A DNA stretch of 64,000 nucleotides from Gnetum montanum. Taxonomy: Eukaryota > Streptophyta > Gnetopsida > Gnetales > Gnetaceae. The position numbers and the translations under genes are program-made. The notes below the pieces were generated by a model, which was not told the origin of the DNA, searched no databases, and saw only the letters and a program-made list of their open reading frames with translations. Positions 11,001-22,621 of this stretch are shown one piece after another. The stretch is from NCBI GenBank assembly GCA_015680685.1, contig MNCI01030902.1, positions 314,031 through 378,030 on the forward strand, given 5' to 3'. Position 1 is the first letter of the stretch. Every line of letters begins with the position of its first letter.

Positions 11001-11950
11001 ATTTACCACCTTCAACAACTTTTCTTTTTGTTCATGAGAAATTTTTGCATTAATGATGATTGGTTTACCATTCTTTAAAAATTTATACTCCATATCAATC
11101 GGTAAAGTTTTTAGTCCTAAGGGATCCTGCTTAAAGTGATCAAGGATTGCAAACTCTCCCCAACAAGTATCATAATCTTCATTAGAGAGTTGGAAATGAA
11201 CTTATTCAATTTTGTACATGCCTTCAATATATGCACCTGTTAGACTCTTAGTTGGCTCCATGCATATTGTGTTGCTATCTAAATTGACTATCAGCCACTG
11301 GGTGCCCTCTTGCTTTGTGGCTGTAGCATACAAACACCATTGAATATTAATTTCTTATGCACACTAATTGCATGCTTTAATATATGTGCTCTTGATGAAT
11401 TAAATATTTTGCATGTAATTGCACCTGTTATTGCTATATGCAATGCATGGAATACACTTCTTCTCAATCTTTCCTAGCTAATTTTCCTTAGATATTTCAA
11501 GAGATAGGTTCCTTATACCCATTCACACATCAAACATGTTTAACCAAGCCCTTCCCATGATGATTGGAAAGCCACTTTTGTAGTTGTTCACCTTGATTAT
11601 CAAAAAATTAGTAGGATAGGACCACCCACAAACTATGCTTACAATGTCCTCTACTAATTCCAAATGGACAATAATTGACTATTCTACTAATTCTAAATAG
11701 ATGTTGCTCTTCTTAAGAGGTGGTAGGTTCTAGGCCTTGTACATATCATGGGAGATGAGGTTAACTCCAAAACTAGAGTTAAGAAGAGCTTTGCATGGAT
11801 CTTGTCTAGCAATTTGTAGATAGATGAGTGGACTTCTTGGGTTGAATATTTTTTTAGGAAGATTTCTAGCCTTAATCCAATTAGAAACATCATGGGTTGA
11901 CATTATAGTGTAGATCCTAGGTAGCACTTAGTTTGAAGGGTACTTGAAGG
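11001..11950 (-). pseudogene. Element D protease and pro-RT linker, decayed
   Basis: Minus-strand reading gives NLPKKIFNPRSPLIYLQIAR, then NSSFGVNLISHDMYKA (about 11860-11740). Further on come VCGWSYPTNFLIIKV and FPIIMGRAWL at about 11640-11540. This matches the E copy (53030-53330). The family usually has DLGSSVNL or similar at the active site; here the Asp codon reads Asn, so the catalytic residue is lost. The part from 11001 to 11500 is a poorly conserved linker with stops. Confidence 0.65.
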
Positions 11951-11999
11951 TATTTGATGTAGAGGATGAGGGTGATGGAGATGTAGAACAATCAACTAG

Positions 12000-14290
12000 A
12001 GTAGGTTGTAAGGGCCAGAGAGGACTACTATATGTCCTTGATTGATTATCCAAACCACTTGGTTGAAAAACTAGTTGTGAATGCACAACCATTGTAGCAT
12101 TTTGCTATTGTGATTGTGGAGGAATTTCATCCTGCATGGATGGAGAATGAGGTAACTAAGTTGAAGGTGAAGGTGTAGGTATAAAGGGATGTGGAGGATG
12201 ATAAGGATATAGATATGGATTTTTCCCTTGAGAGATGGTTAATGTATTCAGTGGTATACAGGCTGCTATACATAGTACCGATATGGATCTGGTTGCTTAG
12301 AAGGGTATTGTTGCCTTGGGGTGGCATTCCCCACAATTGTGGTTGATACCACCATTGGTATTTTTTATATGGTTGTGGAGGAGCTCCACTTAGGTAGTAT
12401 GCTTGTTGTTGTTGGTACAATTATCTTAGACTACCTTGATGGTAAGACAATCATCTTGGAGCTTTCCTATGTGCTAGGTAAGGATTCAATGCATACACTC
12501 CAGACTCTTGTAAGTGTGACACCACAAAGAAACATCCTTTTGGATGTTCATATTGATAGATGTCACATTCAGTTTCATCATCAAAGTTAGAGTTCACAAC
12601 TTCCTCTACTATAGCAGCTTTGCTCTTACCTCTTTGGTAGGCACATTTAGCTTCTTTTCACCTTCTACAATTACGATCACTATTTTGCTCCATGGATTCT
12701 TTAGAAATCTAAAAAAAATTTAAAAATTTTTATCTAAAAAGTCCCATAACTTATAAATCTTGTCCAAAATATCAGAAATAGATTTTTGGATGGGCAAGGT
12801 CTTTCTATTCACCACTTCATCAAGTGGCGACTCCTCATCACAAAATTGGACCTCTCATTTTGTAATGGAAGGGTTCCTTTTATATTCTTTAACACTTTCC
12901 CTCTATTGTAGCCCATATCCTTTTTTTTGCTACCTACTTAATTAACCTTTGGATCTAATGAGCTCTCATTTCAAACAATCTTCTTTGGGCATACACCCAA
13001 AGGGTTTTTCTTGTTTCTACTCTAAGCCCATCTATGATGTGGTGAAGTTGTTCTCTTTGAGAGTAACCATGGCTAGGGCATCAATGTAGGAGTGAATAGT
13101 ATTAGCCCATGGCAACATCCAAGGGTTCATGTACTCCTTGTTTCTATCCTTGATTAGAGACTCTGGAGTATTTCTAGTATTTGTCATTGAATAGTTCTAA
13201 CATGGTACTCCATTTGTGAATAGATTTTGGCCCTAAGGACCAATACCAAATTTTAGCTTCCTTAATGAGTGTCCTTGAGAAAAGCTTAAGTTTTTGCCAC
13301 TCATTTTCTATTTTCTATAAGGCATAGGCATCTTGAAAAGATTGTTAACATGTTTGCAGATCAGAATTGTATACCCCTTCAAATCTTGGGATATTGTTCA
13401 TATCTAGGTGATCAAACTATCCTTCATATGCCTAGTTGGAATTTTTACTACCTCGATAATGTTGAGCATACTTTAAGTCACTAATAAAGGTTCATAATCA
13501 TCATTGTGTTGATGAAACCGATGATGATTTTGGATAGCCCTTCGATTTTGATGGCCTTCATGGTCATTGTTATTTTTTTGATCACCTTCATTATGGTTGT
13601 TTCGATGGAAACTTCCATAAGAACCATTAGATGAAGAGGAATGTTTGGAGTTGGAGGAAGAGGAAGGTGGATTGTCACTACCATCACAATGTCTGCTATC
13701 ACTCTTATGCTTTTTATGATTACCATCCTTAGATTTTTTATTGCTGTGATGTTTACTTGAGTTTCTACCTTGGATATCACTCTTTCCTGACCCTAGTTTA
13801 TGAATAGTCAATCATAGGGTTAGGTTCACACCCTCATTATCAGTAGTAGAGGTGGAGAATATTTATGTTGAGAACCTTCCAAGGAAGGATCCTCATTGTC
13901 CTCTTGATCTAGTAGGAATAAGGGGTTAGTGTAATGTTTCCCCTTTGTAGCTTCATGGGTTTTTCCTAATGTTTATCTTTCTTATGTTGTGTTTCAGTAG
14001 GATAGCAGTTCCAAGTGTTGTATCCATTCACAACATATTCTTCATAAAGATCTACTATTCCCAACTTATGAAGGATTTTAAATAGCATTCTAGGCATATA
14101 TCTATTGAGGGACAAGATGCCATTGCCCTCCATATCATACTATGACATTTGTTTATCCTCATGTAGGATGAAGGTAAAATTTGGCACAAACTCATTTGGA
14201 TGAGTGTATACCACATTACATTCTTGTGGGATTGATGGTTTAGTATCTTCAGGCTTACAAAAAGAAGAAGAAATTTTGCAAAACAAAATG
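12000..14290 (-). pseudogene. Element D gag, decayed
   Basis: From 14290 downward, pieces align with the E gag: an N-terminal VVYTHPNEFVPNFTFI segment, then a Ser/His/Asp-rich low-complexity domain (13811-13473, open for 112 codons). After this come gag-core pieces and a Gln/Pro/Tyr-rich tail (12420-12127, YLSGAPPQPYKKYQWW). Multiple stops and frameshifts are present. The gene lies just inside the primer-binding site at 14411, as expected for gag. Confidence 0.65.
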
Positions 14291-14410
14291 AAATTATCAG
14301 TGTAATTTTATAATTTTTATGTATAGTGGAAAATGATATTGACGTTTAGGTTCATACAATGATATAATGGTACTCACTTAGACCTAAATAGCACATGTTC
14401 CACAAACAAA

Positions 14411-14430
14411 GTCCCCAACAACGGTGCCAA
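14411..14430 (-). other. Primer-binding site of element D
   Basis: The minus strand reads TTGGCACCGTTGTTGGGGAC next to the LTR end. It resembles the TTGGCGCCGTTGCCGGGGA-type site of many Athila-like elements with C-to-T changes. Element E has a comparable decayed site at 50341. Confidence 0.75.
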
Positions 14431-15434
14431 TGATGAGAAACAATGTACCCCTACACCCAATTATACGAATCACAAAGTGTTCATGTGCAATTTGGTTGAA
14501 TTTTGTAGACTTCATCATTTCCAATGCACTAGCCCTTTAGGAAGTGAATCTAGCCTTAAGGTTAATCGTTGTCTTTCCAATTACACTTGTGACGTTTGTT
14601 GGTATGGTTAAGTGTAAATGAGACATTTTATTTTTGTCATTTTAATGTTTTATAGATTGATGCTCAAATATGGATAAAAGTAATTTGATTAACTAATCTA
14701 AATAAACTAATTTAATAGCATTTAACTAATCCTAACATAAGTATTCATTCCCACTTTTCATACATGTCCTGAACCCACGTATCCATTGTTGGATGATCAA
14801 GTGTTATGCTACTTGGTGTATGAAGCAATAATGTTGCTAATATTACCAAGAGAATACATGTTACACTTGAAGTGATCATACTTATGTATTTAATCTATCC
14901 AACTTAATAACCTCATTAACTCAATTTCTAGAAACTATTTGTGAAATAACTGAAAACATTGGATACATAAATAAAATAGCTAATCTATTCAAAGTGCTGC
15001 AAAGTTTACTAGAAAGCTCATCTTTATTGCCTCACACACTATCATGCTCAAGTACAACAATGCTCGAATAAAGATCTATACACTTAATGATTCTTGTTGC
15101 AGGCTCTTAGGAAAAAAATTCCAACTTATAAATGTAAAAAATGCAAGAGCTTCACTACTATTGAAATCTAGATTGCCATAAATGTAGCTAGTAGGCACGT
15201 ATTTATAGGCAACAAATAAACACTACATTGATAGGGCCTTGTTGATGCAGGGTGAGATGCATCGACAAGGCCTTGTTGACATGGTCAACTGCGTTAATGA
15301 GGCCTCATCGACATAGCCAACCAATGATGATTCATTAGGAGGTATGTCTTTACAATCTTTAGGAAAAATCACCTCTTGAGAATGTTGTGTAAAGAAAAAC
15401 CTTGCTAATTCAAAAATCTATCATAAAGATATCA
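14431..15434 (-). mobile_element. 5' LTR of element D, about 1 kb
   Basis: In plus-strand reading it starts TGATGAGAAACAATG at 14431, i.e. it ends TCATCA on the element strand, the same terminal hexamer as the E and G LTRs. A TATA-like site (ctataaatac on the minus strand) lies near 15202-15211, preceded by a U3 with repeated gaggccT words (15230-15325). The right edge is an estimate: sequence aligning with the H gag begins by about 15450, and ATATCA at 15429-15434 is the best candidate terminus. Confidence 0.6.
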
Positions 15435-17666
15435 CCAAAAGTAAATAAAATATGAGACTCATTGAATGAAAATTTTAAGCTTCTCTAAAAATTATGAAAG
15501 GGAAAATAAAGCAGGGAAATAAGAATAAAGATAGAAGAATTAGAAAGGATGCAGTGAAGAACTATCATCAATAGAAAGGGGAGGCTACAATAGTTGATGA
15601 GGTTGCATATTTTGATATACATGATGAAGGATGTGACATTTGTTAATATGAACATTCTAAGGGATGTTTGTTAATACTATCATACTTGCAAAAATTTGAG
15701 ATTTATGGATTGAATTGAAAGCTTGCTAGATGGAAACCACCTAGAAGATTATCTTATTCTTAAGGCAACTATCAATAATAGTTCCACCAATAAGAGTATT
15801 ATCATCAATGGAAAAATCCATAGTCATGGGGGATGACACCACTAAAGTAACAATATCTTTATCATCAACTTGATCCATATAAATACTCTGTCTAGCAACC
15901 TATGTTTTAAAGTGGCTCTATAGACCACATTTCTTCTCATCACTACTATCCCCTTGAATATCATAGACCTACCACTTCATAAACTAAATCTTCTTTTACA
16001 TAAGCTCCTCATTATCTTCAATGCCACTCTACACCACACAACTTCACTTCTTTACTCCCTACATCACCTATATAAGATGAAACATCTTTTTAGCCTTAAC
16101 AACACAATGCCATATAAGCTGCAAATTTGTAAATAGATGATAGCACAATTGGTTCTCAGCATAAACCTTGAAAAATGGATTTCTTTAGGTATAATAGTCA
16201 ACCTAAACCACCATAGGCATCTGTCACTATGAATCCTTCTCAAGCTATCCTAGGCATCCATATTCATACTATCATGTTAACTCATGTAGTCCTAAACTTG
16301 ATAAGGCATGACACCTTTCTAGGAAGACAACTGATCCTAGAAGCCCTCTAATTTACTTACAGATTGTAGTGAATGATCCATGTAAAGCTTTATTACACTC
16401 AAGTTCTAGTGTGAACCTAGTTTTCCAGGAAATATACAAAACATAGAACATTCCTTCACTTAAGAAATCTAATATCAAGTTAAAGCTTGTGGACTAATCC
16501 ATTACTTTTCCATTGAGATTTGTAGAGGATATTGTGACCATTGTTAGTGGATGATCATTTCCAACAGACTTCCTAGTCATCCATGTGAACAACTACAAAG
16601 GAAATTTTCTAGTCATTATGGAAAGGGTTTAGTTAAGTACAATTGATGTCAAGTTAGGGATTAGAGACCTCTCTTTTGAAATTTCTAAGGAAAATGAATA
16701 GAGAAGAAAAATGACATACTGTGCAATTGTATGCAAAAAATGTGGACCATAAGGAGTATGTCTATTAGAGCATGTAAGAGGTATTACAAGACCATTAGTA
16801 TCCGAAGTGCCTATAAGTAGCAATAAAAAATAAGAAGGTACCCAAAGGCTGACTACAAATAATAGCTTCAAGTTCACAATGTGCATGAAACCAACTAAAA
16901 TTCTTACACGTACCTATATAGATAGGATTAATAAGAGGGAGTAGATCTATAGCTAACTCTTTGAAGTAGAATGTAGAAAAGAATAAATAATGGATTGCGG
17001 AGAGTTAGAGATCCTTGATACTTCTAAATAAGAGCTCTTAGAACTAAAATCCTTACCATAATCTTTAGAATATGTATTCCTAGATAATGGAAAGTTGGTA
17101 ATCATTAATGTTAGGGTTACTAAGAAACAAAAAGAAAAGCTACTAAAGGTAGTCAATAAATGATCAACAACCTTTGCTTGATCATATGATGAGATAACAT
17201 GAATAGATCTATGCATATGCTATCATCAAATCTACATAGACTCCACCATCAAATCTACATGACAATTGTAAATAAGACTAAATTCAAAGTTAAAATAGTT
17301 TGTTAAGAAAGAAGTTGAAAAACGTTTTAAGATTGGATTCATCTATCTAATGGAAAACAGTGATGGATAAGCCCACTCATTATTATACCAAAGAAAGTAT
17401 GATAATGGAAAGCCTGTATAGATTCCAAGTTGTTAAACAAGGCTATGTTCAAAGACCATATTCCACTACCATTTGTAGACCAAATGTTGGATTCTACTAC
17501 AAGCCATAATTATCATAGTTTTCTATATGGGTACAATGAGTATAATTACATAAAAATTACTCTAGAAAATTAGGGTAAAAAAATTTCATAAGTCCTTAGG
17601 AAGCTTTTGCATAAAAAAATATGCCTTTTGGCCTATGTAATGCCCCTAAAACTTTCCAATTCCTAG
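15435..17666 (+). pseudogene. Element H, left part: gag, protease and start of reverse transcriptase
   Basis: This stretch aligns with element E from about 52080 to 54360: the end of gag (around 15550-16140), protease-like sequence (about 16370-16680, with VNNYKGNFLVIM), then the first half of reverse transcriptase. The latter ends in MPFGLCNAPKTFQFLV at 17666. Stops are numerous. The reading resumes at 38429 with VLCIF and then VMDDISTY, so one ancestral gene was cut by the B+C insertion. The 5' LTR and first half of gag are missing, probably displaced by element D. Confidence 0.75.
17662..17666. other. Target-site duplication of solo LTR B, left copy (CCTAG)
   Basis: CCTAG directly precedes TGTTGGCG at 17667. 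The same five bases directly follow TGCCAACA at 38424-38428. Confidence 0.9.
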
Positions 17667-19022
17667 TGTTGGCGATCGTTTGGGACACGACCGCCAACGA
17701 GTGTCCTCAAACAGGATTTAGGTGCTTGCTGGTCTCTAGCAACACCAAGGCCCAGATACCTCCAAATAAACTCAGTAGTTAATGTGAGTATGTGTGTATG
17801 CTGTTGCGGCATGTGGTTGTGTAAAATGTAACAATTGCGTTGTGTGTGATCTACAAATGACTTACATTAAAGAGATTTAGCCAACTTTGCCAAGTACTGT
17901 GAGTTCTTGAAAATTTCCTATTTTGTTCAACTGCCTAGTCTACGCGGTCCTTATAATACTTACTTGTAACAAATAAAATTTTGTAAAAACATTTGAGCAC
18001 AACTCCGCAATCTACTCCTAATTTTCCCCAGAGAAAGAGATAGTTCCACAAGAAAACTAGAAATAGAGCAAGATTCGATGGAAATAAGCAGAAAAGAAAA
18101 GAAAGCAGATTTGTGTAGACCTCAAATATTTAAACAAGGTAAAATGACACGAGTAAACACTTCGCAATAAAGCTATCCCAAATTCAATATCTATGAATTG
18201 TTCAAACTTCCAAGGCTCAAACAAGCAATATCTTCAAGACAATCCTATTATGCTACCAAAAATTGCTGCGTAAACTACCACGTACGAGACTCCATTTTGA
18301 CTAGATAATAGATGTCAACGATTGCATTCAAACAGAACCTTTAAAAGACTTGACAATTTCTGATTGAAATACCACGAGAATTCACTTTAAAGATAAAAAG
18401 AAGCTATTCTGGTCCCATCAAAATACCAAAGATTTTCTGAACCCTCTCGACTACTGAATTGTTCAACGGCGTGACTACAAACAGAGGCTCTCTTACAACA
18501 ATCCCAATAGCAGCTCCCACACGTTGCACACTAATGAAATTTACTACTAAAATGCTCTTAAGGATTTTAAACACAAGCGCTTCTATGGAAAAATTTTAAT
18601 AGAAATTTCTATCGGGCAACAAGAACAATAAGAGCAATCTACAAATCCCAAAATTACTTGCCAAGGATGATACTATCTAAACCACTAGCTAGACAATTTA
18701 AACAAAACAAAAAATGAAATGCATAACTCATAAGACCATGACAAAGAGGCTGAAATCTTTATTCTAGCAAGCCATCTTGCAAGCAATCGTTCACACTTTC
18801 TTCTTTACAAAATGCTCTTCTCCCAAGACTCAAAGTGTCTCCAAGTAAGAGCCCAAGTGCTAACTAGTAGCCTTCAAAGTGTGATGTATGAGACCCCAAG
18901 TGTGATATGAGAAGTGATGATCCCTCTCCTCCTTAACCCCTGAAGCCTTTTTATAGGGTTCCAAGGTAGGTAGGGAAGTTACATATTTAAAAATATCTCA
19001 CCTAACTTCTCTTCCAAGTAAC

Positions 19023-19094
19023 TTGGCCAACCAATTAGGAGATTACTTGCCCAACAAGTTAGGAGGTTACTTGCCCAACAAGTTAGGTAAGTTA
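19023..19094. repeat. 24-bp tandem repeat, 3 copies, in LTR B
   Basis: Units at 19023, 19047 and 19071, the counterpart of 4393-4464 in LTR A. Confidence 0.85.
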
Positions 19095-19407
19095 CAACAA
19101 TTTTGGGTGGTTTCAACCACCAAAGAGATAAAAATGCTGCATCTGACATGTGTCTTCATGATAATCCAAATTAAAATTAATTATAAATATTATAGTTGTA
19201 ATTATCATAGGAAGTTACAACTTCCATAGGAATAAAAGGGATAATAGCCAAATGTCTTCTTTATAGGCTGTTACACAAATATCCCATAATTGTCCTTTCC
19301 TCTTTAAATCATAAAAATATTTTATTTTCCTTGCAGTGATAGAGATAGTAACCATGGATTTGATATATGTATGCGTAACTGATGTTATATTAGGGCCGAT
19401 TCCATCT

Positions 19408-19593
19408 TCATCTTTTCTGCACTTTGTCGACAGCGTTTTCATCTTCCGTCTTTAGAGGGGAACTAGGCAGTATTCTCTTCACGGTGCAAATAAATTCTTG
19501 AATAGAATCTTCTGACATTCGCTCTTCACAATCCTCAATTATCATATGAACTTCAACTACTGTAGTAGGTCTAAGATTTAACTTGAAGCTTCT
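19408..19593 (-). pseudogene. Captured last exon of an RPC9/CRCP-like RNA polymerase III subunit
   Basis: RPC9 pairs with RPC8 to form the stalk of RNA polymerase III. Minus-strand translation gives NLRPTTVVEVHMIIEDCEER, then MSEDSIQEFICTVKRILP, and stops at 19408. This follows the C-terminal pattern of the RPC9/CRCP family (RPVTAVE, then EERLTEEQI, then ILP). The bases before it on the minus strand end TTTACAG, a good splice acceptor at 19594. They are followed by codons that would read EKLQ, as in the family, with a 1-2 base deletion before NLRP. So the fragment appears to include the 3' end of an intron, which implies copying from DNA or unspliced RNA. It lies inside LTR B and is sense relative to it. 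It is too short to function. The assignment rests on motif memory. Confidence 0.6.
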
Positions 19594-19599
19594 CTGTAA

Positions 19600-20100
19600 A
19601 TCGTGTTTCGTCTGAAAATCATTTTCTGCTTCATTGTGTCTTCCTTGTCCTCTGCCCTCTATTTTCCACTCACGCACAGTATCCCACGGCCAGATCTGGC
19701 AATCCCACGACCAGATGTGCCCGATCTGCGCAACACGTGGCCAGATCTAGCCACGGCCGAAGCCCTGGCCGTGTGTGCAATAGCGGCCACTCTCTGTCTT
19801 CTTCTACAACCACTGTACTTCTGCCTGCCATTGGCCATCCATCTTTCGTAGATGTGTCATCCTCTCCTACAGATTCTGTTGCTCCCGCAGGCACTCGCGC
19901 TATCGCTCGTGGCGCAACGGCCAACACTCCAGATGGCGTGTAGGCTGGCGCACCAGCCGACGGACATAGCAGAGGCCAACACGTCTCCTGCAGCGGCACT
20001 CACGGAAGTTGCAGTAGTGGCAGTGGCAGTAAAATGATCTTCAATGTAGGCCCATCAGCGAGGGTTTTAAGGGTTTTTTTTGAGTGACGTTTTTCGGTTT
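19600..20100 (+). other. GC-rich low-complexity part of LTR B
   Basis: The stretch contains short repeated words (ccagatct, gatctg, ggccgtg) and overlapping open frames on both strands with Pro/Ala-rich translations that resemble no family I know. It ends in a G/T-rich run (20065-20090). It may be part of the captured cargo or 5' UTR sequence belonging to the neighbouring SEC fragment. No gene is supported. Confidence 0.4.
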
Positions 20101-20247
20101 GTGTCAATTGGAACCGTAGAAATGCTACAAGTGTTCAACAATAGCAATGTTGTGAGGCTGTTTCAAATCTTCGACCAGGGATAGGAATTTCAACTTGTGA
20201 CGAATCTTGACCCAATCTAACTTTGGCAGTAGCATCCTCATGATCGC

Positions 20248-20457
20248 ATGCATTTTTCTCTCAATGCTGAGCTGAATCAGGAGCAGAATTGTCAGCTTTC
20301 GGTAGCCGGTGATGCAAAAGATGATGCGCTATTATCACTTGCACACCAAGAGTACAAAGCTAAAAATTTCAATAAAGCATTGGAACACTGCAATGTTGTA
20401 CATGACAAGAACCCATGGTGGATTGATAATCTTCTTCTTTTTCTCCATGATGTTTGA
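20248..20457 (+). pseudogene. Captured N-terminal fragment of SECRET AGENT-type O-GlcNAc transferase
   Basis: SECRET AGENT transfers N-acetylglucosamine to Ser/Thr of nuclear and cytosolic proteins through a TPR-rich N-terminus. The 69-codon frame contains DDALLSLAHQEYKAKNFNKA, then LEHCNVVHDKNP, then DNLLL. This is the first TPR of plant SEC proteins (LAHQxYKAGxYKxALEHSNxVYxRNPxRTDNLLL). A Gln/Asn-rich leader precedes it, as in SEC. The frame stops soon after DNLLL where the family continues. Only one TPR is present and there is no catalytic domain, so this is a non-functional fragment. It lies in LTR B in the orientation opposite to the LTR and to the RPC9 fragment, so the two were captured separately or rearranged. 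Confidence 0.65.
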
Positions 20458-20828
20458 TGACAGCCACTGATAACGCCTTGCCATACCTGGGTTTGCTTTC
20501 AAGAAAACAAGTCACCTCCTATTACTATTACCACTGCAACCATACTCATTTGCAGTAAATCCGAAAGCTGCGGTGAAGATCACCTTCCAATGGCTGAGGC
20601 AACGTGTGTTAAGGATATGCCTTGGTCGATTGAAGGGTACTTAGAGTTGAAATAATGCATGAAGCATGTTAATCTGCTTAAGTTGGATCCTAATCAGTTC
20701 ATTATTCCATCTTCTTACTTGATTTTGTATCTTTTGTTACATTCTAATCATGTCATTCTTTTCTTTGTTCCATCTTAGGTAGTTAAGAATGTGCCTTGTT
20801 CTTCAATCAAGGACTACTAGAGTTTAAG

Positions 20829-20833
20829 CAACC
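20829..20833. other. Target-site duplication of element C, left copy (CAACC)
   Basis: CAACC precedes the 5' LTR at 20834. The same bases follow the 3' LTR at 38303-38307. Confidence 0.95.
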
Positions 20834-21242
20834 TGAAACACCGTGAAAATTGTGAGTCAGCCTAAGGCGAAGATTCACGATTCAGACAAAAGTACATGAC
20901 AGAATTCCAGAAAGAAGAACAAGACGGGGCAAGGCAAAGAGGCACACGGCATCAAGACTTTGGTTTCCTTTTGCACATTTCTTATCTTACTATGTTTTCC
21001 ATCTTTACACTATAGTACGCAATGTAGCATAATGACGCTTAGCGTAACATAGTCGGACATTAGAAGGTGGTTTACTTCAGCAGATTTGGTGAAGCCTAAG
21101 GCCTAAGCAGCATAATATGCAACCTCTCGTGTATTCTGCTAAGTCTTTTGTCCAAGGGCAGATTTACACTCTGTTACACAAGACAACGTAACGAGCTTTG
21201 GAAATGTCAAAAAAGGACCCAAAGGAAGCGCAACAGGTCAAG

Positions 21243-21409
21243 TTACGCTCATTATGCAATGCAGCGTACGTAGTGTAATCCATCGCCAAGTTAACCATTG
21301 TTTACGCTTCACTACGCTTGGCAGCGTGAACCAGCGTAAAGCAGCTTGAGTCTCTTGCTTGTGTGCTTTATTACACTCCCACACGTGATACAATGCGTGC
21401 AAGTGTAAT
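21243..21409. repeat. Series of three inverted-repeat (hairpin) modules in U3
   Basis: Arms: TTACGCT 21243-21249 with AGTGTAA 21272-21278; TTTACGCT 21301-21308 with AGCGTAAA 21333-21340, plus nested ACGCT/AGCGT inside; ATTACACT 21370-21377 with AGTGTAAT 21402-21409. The 3' LTR has the same modules at 37175-37340. LTR J has related ones. Confidence 0.75.
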
Positions 21410-21580
21410 GTAGCCCAAAATCAACTGAGACATGCCCAATCCACATTTGTCATCCATACGCAGATGCACGTATTGTGCGTAGTCACAAATTTCAATACAA
21501 AGACAGTCAAGTCAACGATCTTCTGAAGGGTTTGAAACACATGTCATCACAGCCGTGCCTTCTCCACGTATTGTCAAACC

Positions 21581-21589
21581 TATAAATAT
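21581..21589 (+). promoter_or_regulatory. TATA box of the element C 5' LTR
   Basis: TATAAATAT, preceded by a GC-containing U3 and conserved in the 3' LTR at 37521-37529. This is the likely polymerase II promoter for the genomic RNA. Confidence 0.7.
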
Positions 21590-22368
21590 CCCAGTTAACA
21601 AAGAAAAAAGGGACAACACAGGGAAAAGAACATCGAGACAAAGAGAGAGTAGCATTTTTTTGGCAATCATTTGGCAGCACTATCTTTCCATAGAGACAGG
21701 AGACATTCTTTCTTGAGCATTGGCAGCAAGAGCGATTACCTCTTTGGCGAAGACACAACTTTCTCCATTGGTGATCGTTGGCAGTTTCGAGCAAAGACTA
21801 CCTAAGGCAAAAGAGAGATCAAGAGATCATCTGGTGCGGTTTGTGAGTTTCTATTGGTCAGAAGCAGTTGATCAATAGATGTTAGAACTTGACCTTCCAT
21901 GCATCCCATCTCTGGCCTACGAGGTAGATCGGACTGCATTCTATATTTCTGCTTAGATAGCTTTCCTTGTTATTTTGTGTCTGCTTCACACAAGGCAATC
22001 GGGGTCTCCCCAATGTAACGTGATATATAAAATATTCATTTATTCGGGTCAAAGCCATATATCTTGAAATCATGCATTTCTCTTGTGTCTAATTCTTTTA
22101 CCGTGTTAGCGTTATCATCGTTATAATTCATCTGCATCATTTTTCTCTCATTTTTCGATCCGTCGAATCAAATCGTTCCATGCAACATCCATAATCTCCA
22201 TCGGTTTACTGATTTAGTAAGTCCCTGTTTGATCGACAAGACCGTTCAGGGCACTGCAAATTTGTTTTCTTTTCCAGCATAGCCCTCGCACGGATCCGTG
22301 GTTAAGACTGTATACACAGATTTTGTTTGGTATTCCAGCTGCCAACATTTTCTGTCATTACAGTTTTC

Positions 22369-22385
22369 TGGCGCTAGAAGGAGGG
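22369..22385 (+). other. Primer-binding site of element C
   Basis: TGGCGCTAGAAGGAGGG, six bases after the LTR. It is identical to the element A site over 15 bases. Confidence 0.85.
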
Positions 22386-22621
22386 CCTAGGCTTCGATTC
22401 ATATTTTTTACGGGTAGCCCTGTTAGCGATCTATACCCGTGTTGCCAAAAACGTGAACGTAATACCTCTAGGGAAGTTTACGGAAGTTCGTGTGGTGTAG
22501 ATCGGTTGCTTTAACGATTCTTTTGGAATCCTACAGGGTAGAAAGCCTAAACGTGATCTTCTTTGCCCATTGTTTTTTCTCTTAGATCCAGTCGTTTATT
22601 GTCAACCATTCTACTTGATCA

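Larger units (their letters stand above)
20834..22362 (+). mobile_element. 5' LTR of element C
   Basis: It begins TGAAACACCGTG and ends GTCATTACA, followed by six bases and the primer-binding site. U3 holds a series of hairpin modules with TTACGCT/AGCGTAA arms (21243-21409). A TATA box is at 21581. Confidence 0.95.

Noticed and set aside
19670-19999. 109-codon Ala/Pro/Gly-rich ORF on the minus strand
   Set aside because: GC-rich repetitive DNA with open frames on both strands; no motif.
21507-21794. 95-codon minus-strand ORF present in both LTRs of element C (also 37447-37734)
   Set aside because: Both copies come from the same LTR at insertion, so shared openness is expected. The translation is Cys/Arg-rich with no family resemblance and lies across the TATA box.
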